A DNA stretch of 64,000 nt from Tenacibaculum agarivorans (GCF_001936575.1 NZ_MSMP01000019.1:1-64000), one strand, 5' to 3'. Positions 7,126-15,335 are shown, counted from the stretch's first letter. Notes: generated by a model not told the origin, from the sequence alone. Made by a program: numbers and translations.

Positions 7126-9300
7126 TTATTTTACAGTAAAACTTTCTGATCCTCCTCTGAGCCATGAATAAGCGAACTCGTCCATGTTGACAATTGCTTC
7201 TACACCATTGACTCCTTCCGAGAATAAATCTTCAAGAGGCCAAGGGTCTCTGATAAATACATCTTTACCTACAACTTTATCTACTATAACGGCGTGCATA
7301 CGACCATCGGGAGGGTAAATTGTAGCAATCCAACTACCTTCGTCTGATAAATCTTTTATTATAAGTGGCATAACATCTTCTTTATTTCTGAAAAAACTTT
7401 TAGCAACTACTTCTTTACTCTTAAAAACCTTTTCCATTCCTTCAATTATTCCAGTATTTACAGTTCCTGTATCTATTGTAGTACCTGCAAACTCTCTAAC
7501 AACTTTTTCCGTTATTTTAATTCCATTATCCTCAGCTAATTGAGTAATACAAGCGGCGGCACAAGACATTTGATGTTCTTGCTTAATCATTTTTCTAGAA
7601 ATGATTTTCTTATATTTTAAAAAACCTCCTGATCCGAATTCCAAACTATTAAAAACCTCTTTAATTTCTTTTTTATTAAGTTTTTTAAGTTTATCAATTC
7701 CTTTTCTACCATTACGTTTAATATATCGAATACTTTGTCTTGAAAGGTTAATAAAACCAGAGATTCCCTTTGCTAATTGAAAAACACCTATCAACAAAGA
7801 TACAATTTGTGTAACATCATGCGCTAAATTATAATAAAGGCGTTCAACGTTTCCTTCTTTTAATGCTTTTACGTATTCTTTAGTAGCACTTTCTATGATT
7901 ACTTGAAAAAGACCTTCTTCAAATAACTTTTTTATCCCCTCAATAAATTCATTAAACTCTTTTTGACTCCCACTTATTTTTGTGAAAAAAGCGGCCATTT
8001 CAGGAATTGCTTTTACTTCATCTATAATACCATTAATAAAACCACACAACTGAGCATTAAATAAAGAATCTCCTTTTATAATAGGATTATATTTAGGTGA
8101 TACAGATTTTGGATTCCAACGATGCTCTTTAATTCTTAACTTATCTAGTTCTCCAACTGCAAAGTTAGATAGTAATAATACTATTAAGAGAATTGGGTTT
8201 TTCTTGAAAATTTCTCTGTAGAGAGCATTACTTTCTAAAGCATCATACATAGCTATAGTGAGAAGGAAATTTCCTAAACCTTTATCGATAGCTTTTTCAA
8301 TTTTATTTTCACTAATAATATTCTCTTCTACCTCTGCCTTTATTATGTTAAGAATTAGTTCTTCTAAGTCTTCTTTTGTTAGTTCTTCCTTTTTTATAGC
8401 TTTAAGTACATTAATACCAAAATTAACTTTTATAAAAGAAGTGTTTCTATGTACCAGCCAAATATAAATTTCATCACTATTTGGAAGAATAGCTTCTGAA
8501 CCGTCATTAGGATTTATTTTTTTTAGTACGTTAACAATAGATTGTTCTATAAAAACACGAGCTTTAAATTTACCGGTAATGGTAAAGTTTTCCATAAAAG
8601 AGACTACTTCCTGTGGAAATAGTGTATTAAGCTCTGCGAAATCTGATGCTTCTTTCTCTATTCCTATTGTGTCAAGGACGTAACGCATCATATTATCATG
8701 CACCAATTCTTTCTTAAAAAAGTCCTGAAATATATCTTTATTGGTCTTGTACACTTTATTCTCTAGTGCATTTACAGATACTTTTCTTTCACTACTGGCT
8801 ACAGCGTTCTTTATATAATTTTTAAAGCGCTTTCCAAATTTAAACTGCACATCAATACTATTACTTTCATCTATTTCAATAAAAGTTAATACTTCATTCT
8901 CTCCAATTTTTACTCTGTCTTTTCTTTCTTCTGCAAGTACACCTTTCGGATATGTATAATTAATAAGGCTAATTAGATGTTTATGGTCATCAAACTTAAA
9001 TAATTTTCTTTCCGCCTTTTTTAATCCATTAAATAATTCAGCACCGTCATACATCCACATTCCTTTTCCTTTGTAGTACTTTTTGATGTAAGGTAAAAAT
9101 TTGTCAGCAAAATCAATACTGCTGTATTGGTTCCAATCAAGATTAAAAACTTCGTGTGGTCGTGCGTTAAATTTAAGATTATCAAAAGAGCCTTCTTTGA
9201 ATGGGCTTTCAGGGCGTTCTATTTTTTTTAGCCGAAATACCTGTTCAAAACCCTTTTTGTTGAACTCATTGAGTTCATCTAGTGTTTTAAATGTTGTCAT
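7126..9300 (-). CDS. Toxin candidate with C-terminal C39/papain-like peptidase domain
   Basis: 724 residues, no signal peptide. Residues 1-570 are an unrecognised, largely helical region with one hydrophobic stretch (ILLIVLLLSNFAVG) and another near 500 (VTQIVSLLIGVFQLAKGI). Residues from about 574 to the end look like a C39/papain-fold peptidase: EHQMSCAAACI supplies the oxyanion Gln and nucleophile Cys, RMHAVIVDKV the His, and FIRDPWP the Asp. Large N-terminal region plus small C-terminal enzyme plus downstream small genes is the layout of polymorphic toxins. The N-terminal region may direct secretion (for example by T6SS), but no PAAR, RHS or Hcp signature is visible. Alternative: a self-processing peptidase with another role. 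Confidence 0.6.
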   Translation of the reverse strand: MTTFKTLDELNEFNKKGFEQVFRLKKIERPESPFKEGSFDNLKFNARPHEVFNLDWNQYSSIDFADKFLPYIKKYYKGKGMWMYDGAELFNGLKKAERKLFKFDDHKHLISLINYTYPKGVLAEERKDRVKIGENEVLTFIEIDESNSIDVQFKFGKRFKNYIKNAVASSERKVSVNALENKVYKTNKDIFQDFFKKELVHDNMMRYVLDTIGIEKEASDFAELNTLFPQEVVSFMENFTITGKFKARVFIEQSIVNVLKKINPNDGSEAILPNSDEIYIWLVHRNTSFIKVNFGINVLKAIKKEELTKEDLEELILNIIKAEVEENIISENKIEKAIDKGLGNFLLTIAMYDALESNALYREIFKKNPILLIVLLLSNFAVGELDKLRIKEHRWNPKSVSPKYNPIIKGDSLFNAQLCGFINGIIDEVKAIPEMAAFFTKISGSQKEFNEFIEGIKKLFEEGLFQVIIESATKEYVKALKEGNVERLYYNLAHDVTQIVSLLIGVFQLAKGISGFINLSRQSIRYIKRNGRKGIDKLKKLNKKEIKEVFNSLEFGSGGFLKYKKIISRKMIKQEHQMSCAAACITQLAEDNGIKITEKVVREFAGTTIDTGTVNTGIIEGMEKVFKSKEVVAKSFFRNKEDVMPLIIKDLSDEGSWIATIYPPDGRMHAVIVDKVVGKDVFIRDPWPLEDLFSEGVNGVEAIVNMDEFAYSWLRGGSESFTVK

Positions 9301-9310
9301 AGCTTATTTT

Positions 9311-9330
9311 TTTGTAAAATGTTTTACAAA
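9311..9330. promoter_or_regulatory. 20-bp palindrome at toxin-gene promoter
   Basis: TTTGTAAAATGTTTTACAAA has 9-bp arms around TG and lies 11 bp upstream of the toxin ATG, between the divergent toxin and integrase genes. It is a good operator candidate for a dimeric repressor; the protein is unknown. Confidence 0.5.
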
Positions 9331-9435
9331 TATAAAACAAATTACATTAAAAAATATTAAAAATGTAATAAGTTTTAATTTAATATAGTTTTAATTGTAA
9401 TATGTTTTGTTGTTTAGTGTTTCTGAGAAACTAAA

Positions 9436-9443
9436 TATCTTTG
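9436..9443 (+). promoter_or_regulatory. Bacteroidota -7 box for integrase gene
   Basis: TATCTTTG matches the TAnnTTTG -7 element exactly, 73 bp before the integrase ATG at 9517. No convincing TTTG -33 element is found at the expected spacing, so this is tentative. Confidence 0.35.
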
Positions 9444-9516
9444 AAGATCAATTTTCTTTTGGTAGTTTTCTGACTTGAGTTTATAAGTGGAATCCTAATT
9501 TCTATTAATATTACTT

Positions 9517-10404
9517 ATGAACTTAAAAAAATTAATTGTTGGTTTCAAGAGATATGCACTTTATGAAAAAGAAATTACACCAAAAAGTACAAAAGAAATA
9601 TTAAGCGCCACAACAAAATTATTTGAGTATACAAGTGTTGAAGAACCAAAAGATATTACAATAAATAATGTGAGAGACTATTTATATTCTATGAAAGAAG
9701 AAAGATTATGGTCGCCAAGAACATTTAGAAATCAAAGACAGTATTTAAAAACATTTTTTGATTATTGTTTACACCAACAATTCATAAAGGAAAATCCTGT
9801 TTCTAAAATTAGTAAACCGAAATTGCCCAAAACGTTACCTCGCTTTTTAACTAAAAATCAACTTCAAAAAATTATTTTAGGAGCAGAGTTGTTTCCTTGG
9901 AGATATGAAAAGGAAAAAGTTAGAAATAGAGCATTAATTTATACTTTTATACATACTGGAATACGCCTAAATGAGTTATTGAATTTAAGGTTAGAGGATG
10001 TAAATATGGAAGATAAAGAGATTCTAATAAAGAGAGGAAAAGGAAGGAAAGAACGTATAGTGCCTATTCACAATAATTTATATACAGTATTACAAACCTA
10101 CTTACAGCAACGTAAGAAAAGTAACTACGATTCAGAATGGTTTTTTCAAAGTTTACGAGCAGCTACAAAAATTACAGCAAAAACGGTTCATACTATTTGT
10201 AAGAAAATAAGTAAGCGATGTGGAGAGTATTTCACTCCTCATAATCTTAGACATGCTTTTGCTAGAGGATTAGTAAATGAAGGAGTGGGGTTGTACTTGG
10301 TAAAAGAATTATTAGGTCATACAAGTGTTTCTACTACTGAAATTTATTTGAGTGTTAGTAAAGAATCACTTAGGAAATCGTTTTGCCATGTTGAATTACT
10401 GTAA
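9517..10404 (+). CDS. Tyrosine recombinase (Xer-like), first of convergent pair
   Basis: 295 residues: SAM-like N-terminal core-binding domain (about 1-95), then a catalytic domain. Catalytic signature is complete: Arg in HTGIRLNELL, Lys in KRGKGRKERIV, HNLRH, and LLGHTSVSTTEIYLS giving the second His and the nucleophile Tyr. It carries ELFPWRYEKEKVRNRA before the catalytic Arg, a feature shared with the facing 319-residue recombinase (FRYKFEKIRARA), so the two are paralogs. Its 3' end overlaps that gene's 3' end by 35 bp on opposite strands. Probable role: integration/excision of the element. Confidence 0.85.
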   Translation: MNLKKLIVGFKRYALYEKEITPKSTKEILSATTKLFEYTSVEEPKDITINNVRDYLYSMKEERLWSPRTFRNQRQYLKTFFDYCLHQQFIKENPVSKISKPKLPKTLPRFLTKNQLQKIILGAELFPWRYEKEKVRNRALIYTFIHTGIRLNELLNLRLEDVNMEDKEILIKRGKGRKERIVPIHNNLYTVLQTYLQQRKKSNYDSEWFFQSLRAATKITAKTVHTICKKISKRCGEYFTPHNLRHAFARGLVNEGVGLYLVKELLGHTSVSTTEIYLSVSKESLRKSFCHVELL

Positions 10405-11329
10405 AGCTCAATGGATGTTTATGGATTTGTTGGCTCATATGATTCTGAGATATTGATAAATAAATAGTGGTAGTTTTAATATCACTATGTCCCATCATGT
10501 TAGATAAAGTAAATATATCACAGTGTCCTTGAAGCATAAGTGTAGCAAATGTATGACGTAAAAGATGTGGGTAAACCTTAAAACCCATATCTTTTTTTAA
10601 TCTTGTAAATAAACGTTTTAAAACTGACTGACTCATTTTTTGGTCATGCCTAAGAGAAGTAAAAAAATAAATAGAACTCTTTTCTTTAATTTCTCTTTGA
10701 TGAATATATTCTTTGAGAATTTCTTTAAGTCTAGGGTTTATAGGGATAATTCGATCTTTTCCACCTTTTCCATGTGTCACTTTTAAAGAAGATTCTAAGA
10801 AATGGATATCAGATACTTTCAAGTTTAAAAGTTCGGCTTGTCTAATGCCAGTAAAAAGAAACGTAGCAATAATGGCTCTAGCTCTAATTTTTTCAAATTT
10901 GTATCTAAACTTAGCAATGTATGTCCATTCGATAAGTTTTATAGCATCATCTTTTGGGATGTAACTAGGCAAACGTTTAGGAGCTTTTGGTTTAGGTATT
11001 TTTTCTACGGGGTTTTCAGTAATATAATTTTGATCGAGACAAAATTTAAAAAAGTTATTGAGAGCTTGTAAACAATTTTTAATTGTTTTTGCACTCCAAT
11101 GATTATAAATTTTCTTTTCAGTAATATAACGTTCAACTAAAGCTCTAGTGACTTCATTCGGATGATGAACATTTGTAGAGTTTATAAAAGACTTAAATAC
11201 ATAAAATTCCTTTTTTAAGGTAACCTGAGAAAGCCCTTTAAAAGTTAGTGTATAATCTTGATATTGTTGATGTATATCGAGGATAGAATTCATGATTTTA
11301 GTGGTTATCGGGTAAAACCCGAAGTACAT
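10370..11329 (-). CDS. Tyrosine recombinase (Xer-like), second of convergent pair, next to tRNA fragment
   Basis: 319 residues from 11329; the in-frame ATG at 11293 (MNSILDIHQQ) is an equally good or better start because it begins at the SAM-like domain. Catalytic residues: Arg in FTGIRQAELL, Lys in HGKGGKDRIIP, HLLRH, MMGHSDIKTTTIYLS. Its start lies 55 bp from the 3' end of a tRNA-fMet fragment, the normal position of an integrase beside its attachment site. Its paralog at 9517 faces it. Paired recombinases of this kind may act as a heterodimer or serve different steps; that is inference. Confidence 0.85.
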   Translation of the reverse strand: MYFGFYPITTKIMNSILDIHQQYQDYTLTFKGLSQVTLKKEFYVFKSFINSTNVHHPNEVTRALVERYITEKKIYNHWSAKTIKNCLQALNNFFKFCLDQNYITENPVEKIPKPKAPKRLPSYIPKDDAIKLIEWTYIAKFRYKFEKIRARAIIATFLFTGIRQAELLNLKVSDIHFLESSLKVTHGKGGKDRIIPINPRLKEILKEYIHQREIKEKSSIYFFTSLRHDQKMSQSVLKRLFTRLKKDMGFKVYPHLLRHTFATLMLQGHCDIFTLSNMMGHSDIKTTTIYLSISQNHMSQQIHKHPLSFTVIQHGKTIS

Positions 11330-11384
11330 AGAGCCACTTTTTTACTTATTTGAAATCCTCTTATGCCTTTCTGTGAAAGGTGAT

Positions 11385-11430
11385 TGGTTGCGGAGGCAGG
11401 ATTTGAACCTGCGACCTTCGGGTTATGAGA
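11385..11430 (-). other. 3' fragment of initiator tRNA-fMet (attachment-site core)
   Basis: On the minus strand 11430 to 11385 reads from a CTCATAA anticodon loop (anticodon CAT) through CCCGAAGGTCG, a full T arm and acceptor CCTCCGCA-ACCA. CTCATAACCCGAAG is characteristic of initiator tRNA. The 5' side of the anticodon stem is replaced by GCGTT, which does not pair with CCCGA, and no D arm precedes it, so it is a truncated copy and not a working tRNA. A 3' tRNA fragment next to an integrase gene is the usual core of attP or attR. No intact tRNA-fMet is in the window. Confidence 0.85.
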
Positions 11431-11663
11431 ACGCCCCCGAAACTAATTTTATTAATTTCAAGCTTATCTAAGCCAAAAGTGTTTGATTTAAGAAGTATGA
11501 AAATATTTTTCTTCACATACCTCGGGTACATCTTCATTCTATCCTGAAATATGTCTATTGTCAAATCATTCTTGATAAATTTTCAGAAAGGAGGTTTCTA
11601 TAATTTTAATATTGATTGAACTTACTGTTAATGTCTTCATACCAAAGAAACGGTACATACATC

Positions 11664-11749
11664 CAAAGCTATCTCTATCGGCTTTTTAAAAGTCAAATGT
11701 TTGCCTCTTTTTCAAAGAGTGTCCTTTTGACTTTTATGCCTTAGAGATA
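11664..11749. promoter_or_regulatory. Nested palindrome upstream of 84-residue gene (structured element A)
   Basis: Stems: TATCTCTA 11670-11677 with TAGAGATA 11742-11749; GGC 11680-11682 with GCC 11738-11740; TAAAAGTCAAA 11687-11697 with TTTGACTTTTA 11726-11736; apical CTCTTT 11705-11710 with AAAGAG 11714-11719. CAAAGCTA at 11664-11671 gives TAGCTTTG on the minus strand, with TTTG 22 bases before it inside the left arm, i.e. a -33/-7 pair reading outward. The right arm ends on the annotated ATG, so if this is a promoter or leader the start at 11785 is favoured. Confidence 0.6.
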
Positions 11750-12003
11750 TGAAGCTTGATGTATTTAACCTTAATTCTTTTACTATGAATCATACAAACA
11801 TCATTACTACAAATATTAAATCAAAGGCAGAATTCCGTCTCGTAGATCAAATGATAAATATTGAAACGAAAAGAAGAGTTTTACTTGTTCCAGAAGCTCA
11901 AAGTTTTGATATTCTTACTGCTTGTTATATTGATGGCGAATTTACAATCGTATCACATTATGATTTGGAACAAGAGCTTATTGATAAATTGGCATCGGTA
12001 TAA
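11749..12003 (+). CDS. Small hypothetical protein
   Basis: 84 residues from 11749, or 72 from the in-frame ATG at 11785 (MNHTNIITTN), which I prefer because the first ATG is buried in the base of a long palindrome. Predicted alpha/beta with a strand-rich middle (RRVLLVPEAQSFDILTACYI). No family recognised. A strong hairpin follows at 12010. Plus-strand, single-gene cargo like its neighbours to 17 kb. Confidence 0.55.
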   Translation: MKLDVFNLNSFTMNHTNIITTNIKSKAEFRLVDQMINIETKRRVLLVPEAQSFDILTACYIDGEFTIVSHYDLEQELIDKLASV

Positions 12004-12009
12004 AAAAGT

Positions 12010-12044
12010 AATGGTTTGTGAGTACATACACTTCACAAACCATT
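12010..12044. terminator. Bidirectional terminator
   Basis: Perfect 12-bp stem AATGGTTTGTGA / TCACAAACCATT with an 11-base loop, A-run on the left and ATTT on the right, between the convergent 84- and 73-residue genes. Confidence 0.75.
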
Positions 12045-12075
12045 ATTTCGATTAATTCAATAGGGAGAGGAGATG

Positions 12076-12297
12076 TTATCCGTTACCTCCTTCTTTACCG
12101 TGCTCATACAATCCGTTTCCACCTCTATGGTCATCCACAAACCCGTCTCGTTCTTGACCGTCTACGAGCCCATTTCCGTCTCTACCTATATCATTTGCAT
12201 TTATAATTCCGTTTCCTTTTTCTCCTCCAATGAAAAAAACTGATGCTGCAAAAATGTTTACTACCACCAATCTTTTAAATAAAATAGTTGTTTTCAT
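12076..12297 (-). CDS. Small secreted Gly/Asn/Asp-rich peptide
   Basis: 73 residues. A hydrophobic N-terminal signal (LFKRLVVVNIFAASVFFIGG) is followed by a low-complexity tail with repeated GNG and DG units. Coding is supported by the signal-like N-terminus and by the bidirectional terminator at its end; length and composition leave some doubt. It is the only minus-strand gene between 11.4 and 17.3 kb. Function unknown. Confidence 0.45.
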   Translation of the reverse strand: MKTTILFKRLVVVNIFAASVFFIGGEKGNGIINANDIGRDGNGLVDGQERDGFVDDHRGGNGLYEHGKEGGNG

Positions 12298-12419
12298 AAT
12301 TCATCATTTTGGTTGTATAGATAGTACCAAAGAGCATGCCATTTTTTACTCTCCTAGTTTCCTTCCTGTATTCCCATAATAAAATACACTAAACTTATTT
12401 TTATGAATCCTCCTCTTGT

Positions 12420-12575
12420 AAGTGGATACAAACACACGCAATTTAGTTACCCTCCTCCCGCTTTAACAAGTCCTAGCATTTCATGTTGTCGAACATTTTT
12501 CTTTGAAAAATAACCGCCCAAGACTTGTCTCCTCATCCTCCAGTAACTGTGTTTAGCATGTGTTTGATACCACTT
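12420..12575. promoter_or_regulatory. Large nested palindrome (structured element B) in a 333-bp gene-free stretch
   Basis: The stretch 12298-12630 holds no gene. Outer stem 12420-12436 (AAGTGGATACAAACACA) pairs with 12559-12575 (14 of 17, one 3-base internal loop). Inside: AGTTAC 12445-12450 with GTAACT 12543-12548; ACAAGTC 12466-12472 with GACTTGT 12522-12528; hairpin ATGTT-GTCG-AACAT 12483-12496. GATACC/GGTATC (12566-12591) forms an alternative 3' hairpin. It has the same stacked-stem layout as elements A, C, D and E, without a perfect TAnnTTTG. Confidence 0.55.
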
Positions 12576-12630
12576 CTATACAAAAGGTATCTCCACCAAA
12601 AAATAAGTTTCATTTTAAATTTTAATCATT

Positions 12631-13062
12631 ATGGCAACAGCTACAGTAAAACAAAACGGAAGTGTAAAAAAAGCAACAACAGCAAAAAAGAATGTACAAG
12701 AAAAATTAGCCAAAGAAGCTATCGGCGAAAAACCAACACCTATTACCAAAGAAGCTTCTAAACTACAATCAGTACAAGAAATTACGAAACCACTTGTTAA
12801 TTTAGATGATAGAATGCTAAAGTTTGAACAGATGAAAGGTCTAGCACATCAAAGAGAGAGATTAAATAACACGCTTACAGAGTTAAATCGTTTTAAGTAT
12901 AACCAAAGTGACTCATCTACGTTTTACATCAAAGATTCTAATGGTTTAGAGTTTAGAACTACCAACAACAACTTAGTACACCTAGTTACCAATCATTTAA
13001 AAGGCACACTTACTACACGTAAGGTTGAAATTGAAAAACAACTTATTGAGTTTGAATTATAG
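12631..13062 (+). CDS. Conserved-type mobile-element hypothetical protein
   Basis: 143 residues. The first 50 are Lys/Thr/Ala-rich and likely disordered (VKKATTAKKNVQEKLAKEA). The rest has a helical segment (MLKFEQMKGLAHQRERLNNTL) and a strand pair (STFYIKDSNGLEFRTTNNN), ending in a Glu/Lys helix. I recall no function. Preceded by structured element B and followed by a terminator, so it is a one-gene unit. Confidence 0.6.
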   Translation: MATATVKQNGSVKKATTAKKNVQEKLAKEAIGEKPTPITKEASKLQSVQEITKPLVNLDDRMLKFEQMKGLAHQRERLNNTLTELNRFKYNQSDSSTFYIKDSNGLEFRTTNNNLVHLVTNHLKGTLTTRKVEIEKQLIEFEL

Positions 13063-13090
13063 TTCGTTAAAACTTTAATTATTTGTAAAT

Positions 13091-13120
13091 CTCGTTCTTA
13101 ATAGAACGAGGTTTTCTTTT
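13091..13120 (+). terminator. Rho-independent terminator
   Basis: CTCGTTCT-TAAT-AGAACGAG stem followed by GTTTTCTTTT, 29 bp after the 143-residue gene. Confidence 0.85.
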
Positions 13121-13242
13121 GTTTTCTAATTAGAGATACTACAAATTAATTATATTTGAAGTCAATTTTTATTAAATAATAGATTATAAGAAAGTAATAT
13201 ACTTAACATACATATAAGCGTTTAAAACGTGTACTATTTTTT

Positions 13243-13444
13243 CTAAGTTAGAAATCGGCAAAATTAAAAACAAGGAAATAAAAAGTGGTAATACGAAATA
13301 CACCTATTTGGGTGTGTTCCGATATTCTATTTTAGTTTTCCTTGGGCGTTTGCCGATGCCTTAACTTAGCTGATTTAGTGAGGTTCACGCCTTTTTTATG
13401 CTTCATTTTTTTATCCATTAACTAACCTGCTTTTTAGAACCTCA
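13243..13444. promoter_or_regulatory. Nested palindrome (structured element C) plus second hairpin in a 402-bp gene-free stretch
   Basis: The stretch 13063-13464 has no gene. Stems: CTAAGTTA 13243-13250 with TAACTTAG 13362-13369; ATCGGCAAA 13254-13262 with TTTGCCGAT 13349-13357; CAAGGAAA 13271-13278 with TTTCCTTG 13337-13344; apical ACACC/GGTGT. CAAAATTA at 13259-13266 reads TAATTTTG on the minus strand, a perfect TAnnTTTG. A separate stem TGAGGTTC 13379-13386 with GAACCTCA 13437-13444 follows, before the lipoprotein ATG at 13465. Confidence 0.6.
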
Positions 13445-13464
13445 AAAGCAACAAAACTCAAATT

Positions 13465-14733
13465 ATGAAAAATGTATTTCTTATGTTGGTGGTTCTTATT
13501 ATCATATCTTGTAGCAGTGATAACAATGAGCAAGAAACACAAAATCAAAAACCTTTAGCAACATTAACCATTCAGGTTAATGAATCTAAAATTACTGGTA
13601 CATTAATAGGTGCAGATTCTGATGGCACTATAACTAATAAAACGGTGAAAATTACTAATAGTTCTAATTCATTAGTTGAAACTATTACTGTTGTAGGTAA
13701 CTCTTTTTCTTCAAGAGATTTAGTAAATGATACATATATGATTGAAGGAACAGTAATAGACAATAATGGTGAAATAGGAACAGATACTAAATCAGAAATA
13801 ATAAATGTTCCTGTTGAGACCTTCATTTATGTATTTAATCAAACGGTTAATGCTATAGATGAGAATAATAGTTCAGCAGTAGTCATTGGATCATTAAACC
13901 AAACAGGAAGCCTAGCTTTTACTTCTCATGAATTTACCAGTGGTGGCGATAAATTTGAATTAGTTGGAAACGACGTTCGAAGAAAAGCTGGCGCTGATCA
14001 TGAGGCATCTGCAAATGATAGTTTTACTTTATTATTAAAGAGATCTGGTCAAACAGATATTTCTTTAAGCGGAAGTGTTACTATTAATAATGTTGATGAA
14101 AGTACTGCTTATTCGTACTGCGGAGGTCATGGAGAAACTGTTATTGTACGTGATGATAGTGGAACAGACTTTGTTGCAGCACCTGATGGAACTGCTTCGA
14201 CTACCAAGGTTGCAAGTTTTCAGTCAAGTTTAACGACTTGGAGTGAAATAGGACAATTAGATGATTTGGCTTCTGACCTAGACATTAATAGTGGTGGACA
14301 TCCTCTGTTCACAGCTTTTAATTTAGATTGGCTGTCTACTGGTATTGTTCGTCCTGGTGGAGGTGCAGATAATAGTATGACTTTAACAAATTTTGGGAAA
14401 ATTTTAGAAAAACTAGAAACTTCTTTTAGTTTTACCTACAACAGCTACCAAGATTATTTAGGAGCAAATATTACTACCATGCCAAACGGTTACCAATGGA
14501 GACTAGTTTTCTTCTATGTAGCAGAAAACATCGCGAAAGAAAATACAAGTGAATCTTTAAATAGCGATACCGTAATCAACCAAATTATTTTGGATGTGAT
14601 TCAATCGATGAAGAATTCAGATGGATCTGAGATTACTAATAGTCAAGCACTTGCTTTACTTACTGATTTTAATAATGATTCTAATACGCATACTGGCGGT
14701 ATTTCTAATGGAAGCGGATTGAATTGTAACTAG
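13465..14733 (+). CDS. Surface lipoprotein with cadherin-like repeats
   Basis: 422 residues. Signal peptide with lipobox (LIIISCSSDN, Cys at about 16) gives an outer-membrane lipoprotein. Residues 30-125 are a beta-sandwich repeat of the Ca-binding Ig/cadherin kind; 127-215 contains VFNQTVNAIDENNSSAV and FELVGNDVRRK, typical of cadherin-like or SprB-type repeats. The C-terminal 200 residues (from TAYSYCGGHGET) are a separate, unrecognised domain. As element cargo it may act in surface attachment or entry exclusion; that is inference. Its own structured leader (element C) lies upstream. Confidence 0.7.
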   Translation: MKNVFLMLVVLIIISCSSDNNEQETQNQKPLATLTIQVNESKITGTLIGADSDGTITNKTVKITNSSNSLVETITVVGNSFSSRDLVNDTYMIEGTVIDNNGEIGTDTKSEIINVPVETFIYVFNQTVNAIDENNSSAVVIGSLNQTGSLAFTSHEFTSGGDKFELVGNDVRRKAGADHEASANDSFTLLLKRSGQTDISLSGSVTINNVDESTAYSYCGGHGETVIVRDDSGTDFVAAPDGTASTTKVASFQSSLTTWSEIGQLDDLASDLDINSGGHPLFTAFNLDWLSTGIVRPGGGADNSMTLTNFGKILEKLETSFSFTYNSYQDYLGANITTMPNGYQWRLVFFYVAENIAKENTSESLNSDTVINQIILDVIQSMKNSDGSEITNSQALALLTDFNNDSNTHTGGISNGSGLNCN

Positions 14734-14873
14734 AATCTTTTAAGCATTGGGGGTAAAAAACAATAAACAAAAAAGAGGTTGATTAGTAATTGGAATTACT
14801 AAAAACATGAAATAATAGCAAAGAGATTGGTAGAAACATCAGTCTCTAGCGTAAGCATCTGTATAAGTCCCAT

Positions 14874-15000
14874 AAAAAATTAAAAATAAAGCCCAAAGCT
14901 AATCCTTTAAGACTTATAAAAACAAGGTTTTACCTCTACGAGTTCCACCTTGCTTTTAACGCTCAAAAGATTTTTACGCAGGGCTTAATTTTAATTTTTT
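14874..15000. promoter_or_regulatory. Nested palindrome (structured element D)
   Basis: Outer AT-rich stem 14874-14894 (ending AAGCCC) pairs with 14981-15000 (starting GGGCTT) with one bulge; inner CAAGGT 14923-14928 pairs with ACCTTG 14947-14952. CAAAGCTAATC at 14895-14905 repeats the 11-mer of element E and puts TAGCTTTG on the minus strand, with CTTG 21 bases before it, a plausible -33/-7 pair reading outward from the left arm. The gap 14734-15003 contains no gene. Confidence 0.6.
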
Positions 15001-15003
15001 ATT

Positions 15004-15312
15004 ATGGAACTTTTAACAGATACATTACGTAAACGCTTTCAAGAAATCGGAAGACAGGATAATACTTCAGATCCTATCGTCATTGCTAAATTCTTTAACC
15101 CTTCTGGAGCAGGAACATGGTTTGCAACAGAATACTATCCAGAAGATCAAGTTTTCTACTGTTATGTTACTGGACTTTTTGAAGATGAATGGGGTTACAC
15201 TTCACTTATAGAAATGAAAGCTTACAAATCTCAGTTCGGTTTAGGTATTGAAAGAGATATTTGTTTTCAAGAACAACGATTCTCGAAAATCAAAGAAATT
15301 CACGGAGAATAA
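15004..15312 (+). CDS. DUF2958 family protein
   Basis: 102 residues. The core IVIAKFFNPSGAGTWFATEY, then YVTGLFEDEWGYTSLIEM and FGLGIERDICF match the DUF2958 signature (AKFFxPxGaGTWya, DEWGYfsL, GLgiERD) closely. The family is widespread on plasmids and ICEs and has no settled function. It starts 4 bp after the base of structured element D and has its own terminator. Confidence 0.85.
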   Translation: MELLTDTLRKRFQEIGRQDNTSDPIVIAKFFNPSGAGTWFATEYYPEDQVFYCYVTGLFEDEWGYTSLIEMKAYKSQFGLGIERDICFQEQRFSKIKEIHGE

Positions 15313-15335
15313 TTTTTTCTTTTCTCTGTTTTTGT

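Noticed and set aside
9101..9388. 95-codon plus-strand open frame
   Set aside because: Antisense shadow of the toxin gene; no start context.
11361..11564. 67-codon minus-strand open frame containing VLITRRSQVQILPPQP
   Set aside because: That peptide is the usual translation of a tRNA 3' half; the frame runs through the tRNA-fMet fragment and is not a gene.
12525..12761. 78-codon plus-strand open frame
   Set aside because: Overlaps the 143-residue gene in another frame, Lys/Asn-rich shadow without coding character.
11664..15000. Integron-like cassette array with attC sites (recombinase on minus strand, plus-strand cassettes, palindromes between)
   Set aside because: The palindromes lack the GTTRRRY/RYYYAAC core boxes, sit just before genes and not after them, and the recombinases show no IntI-specific insertion that I can see. 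Kept only as a distant alternative.
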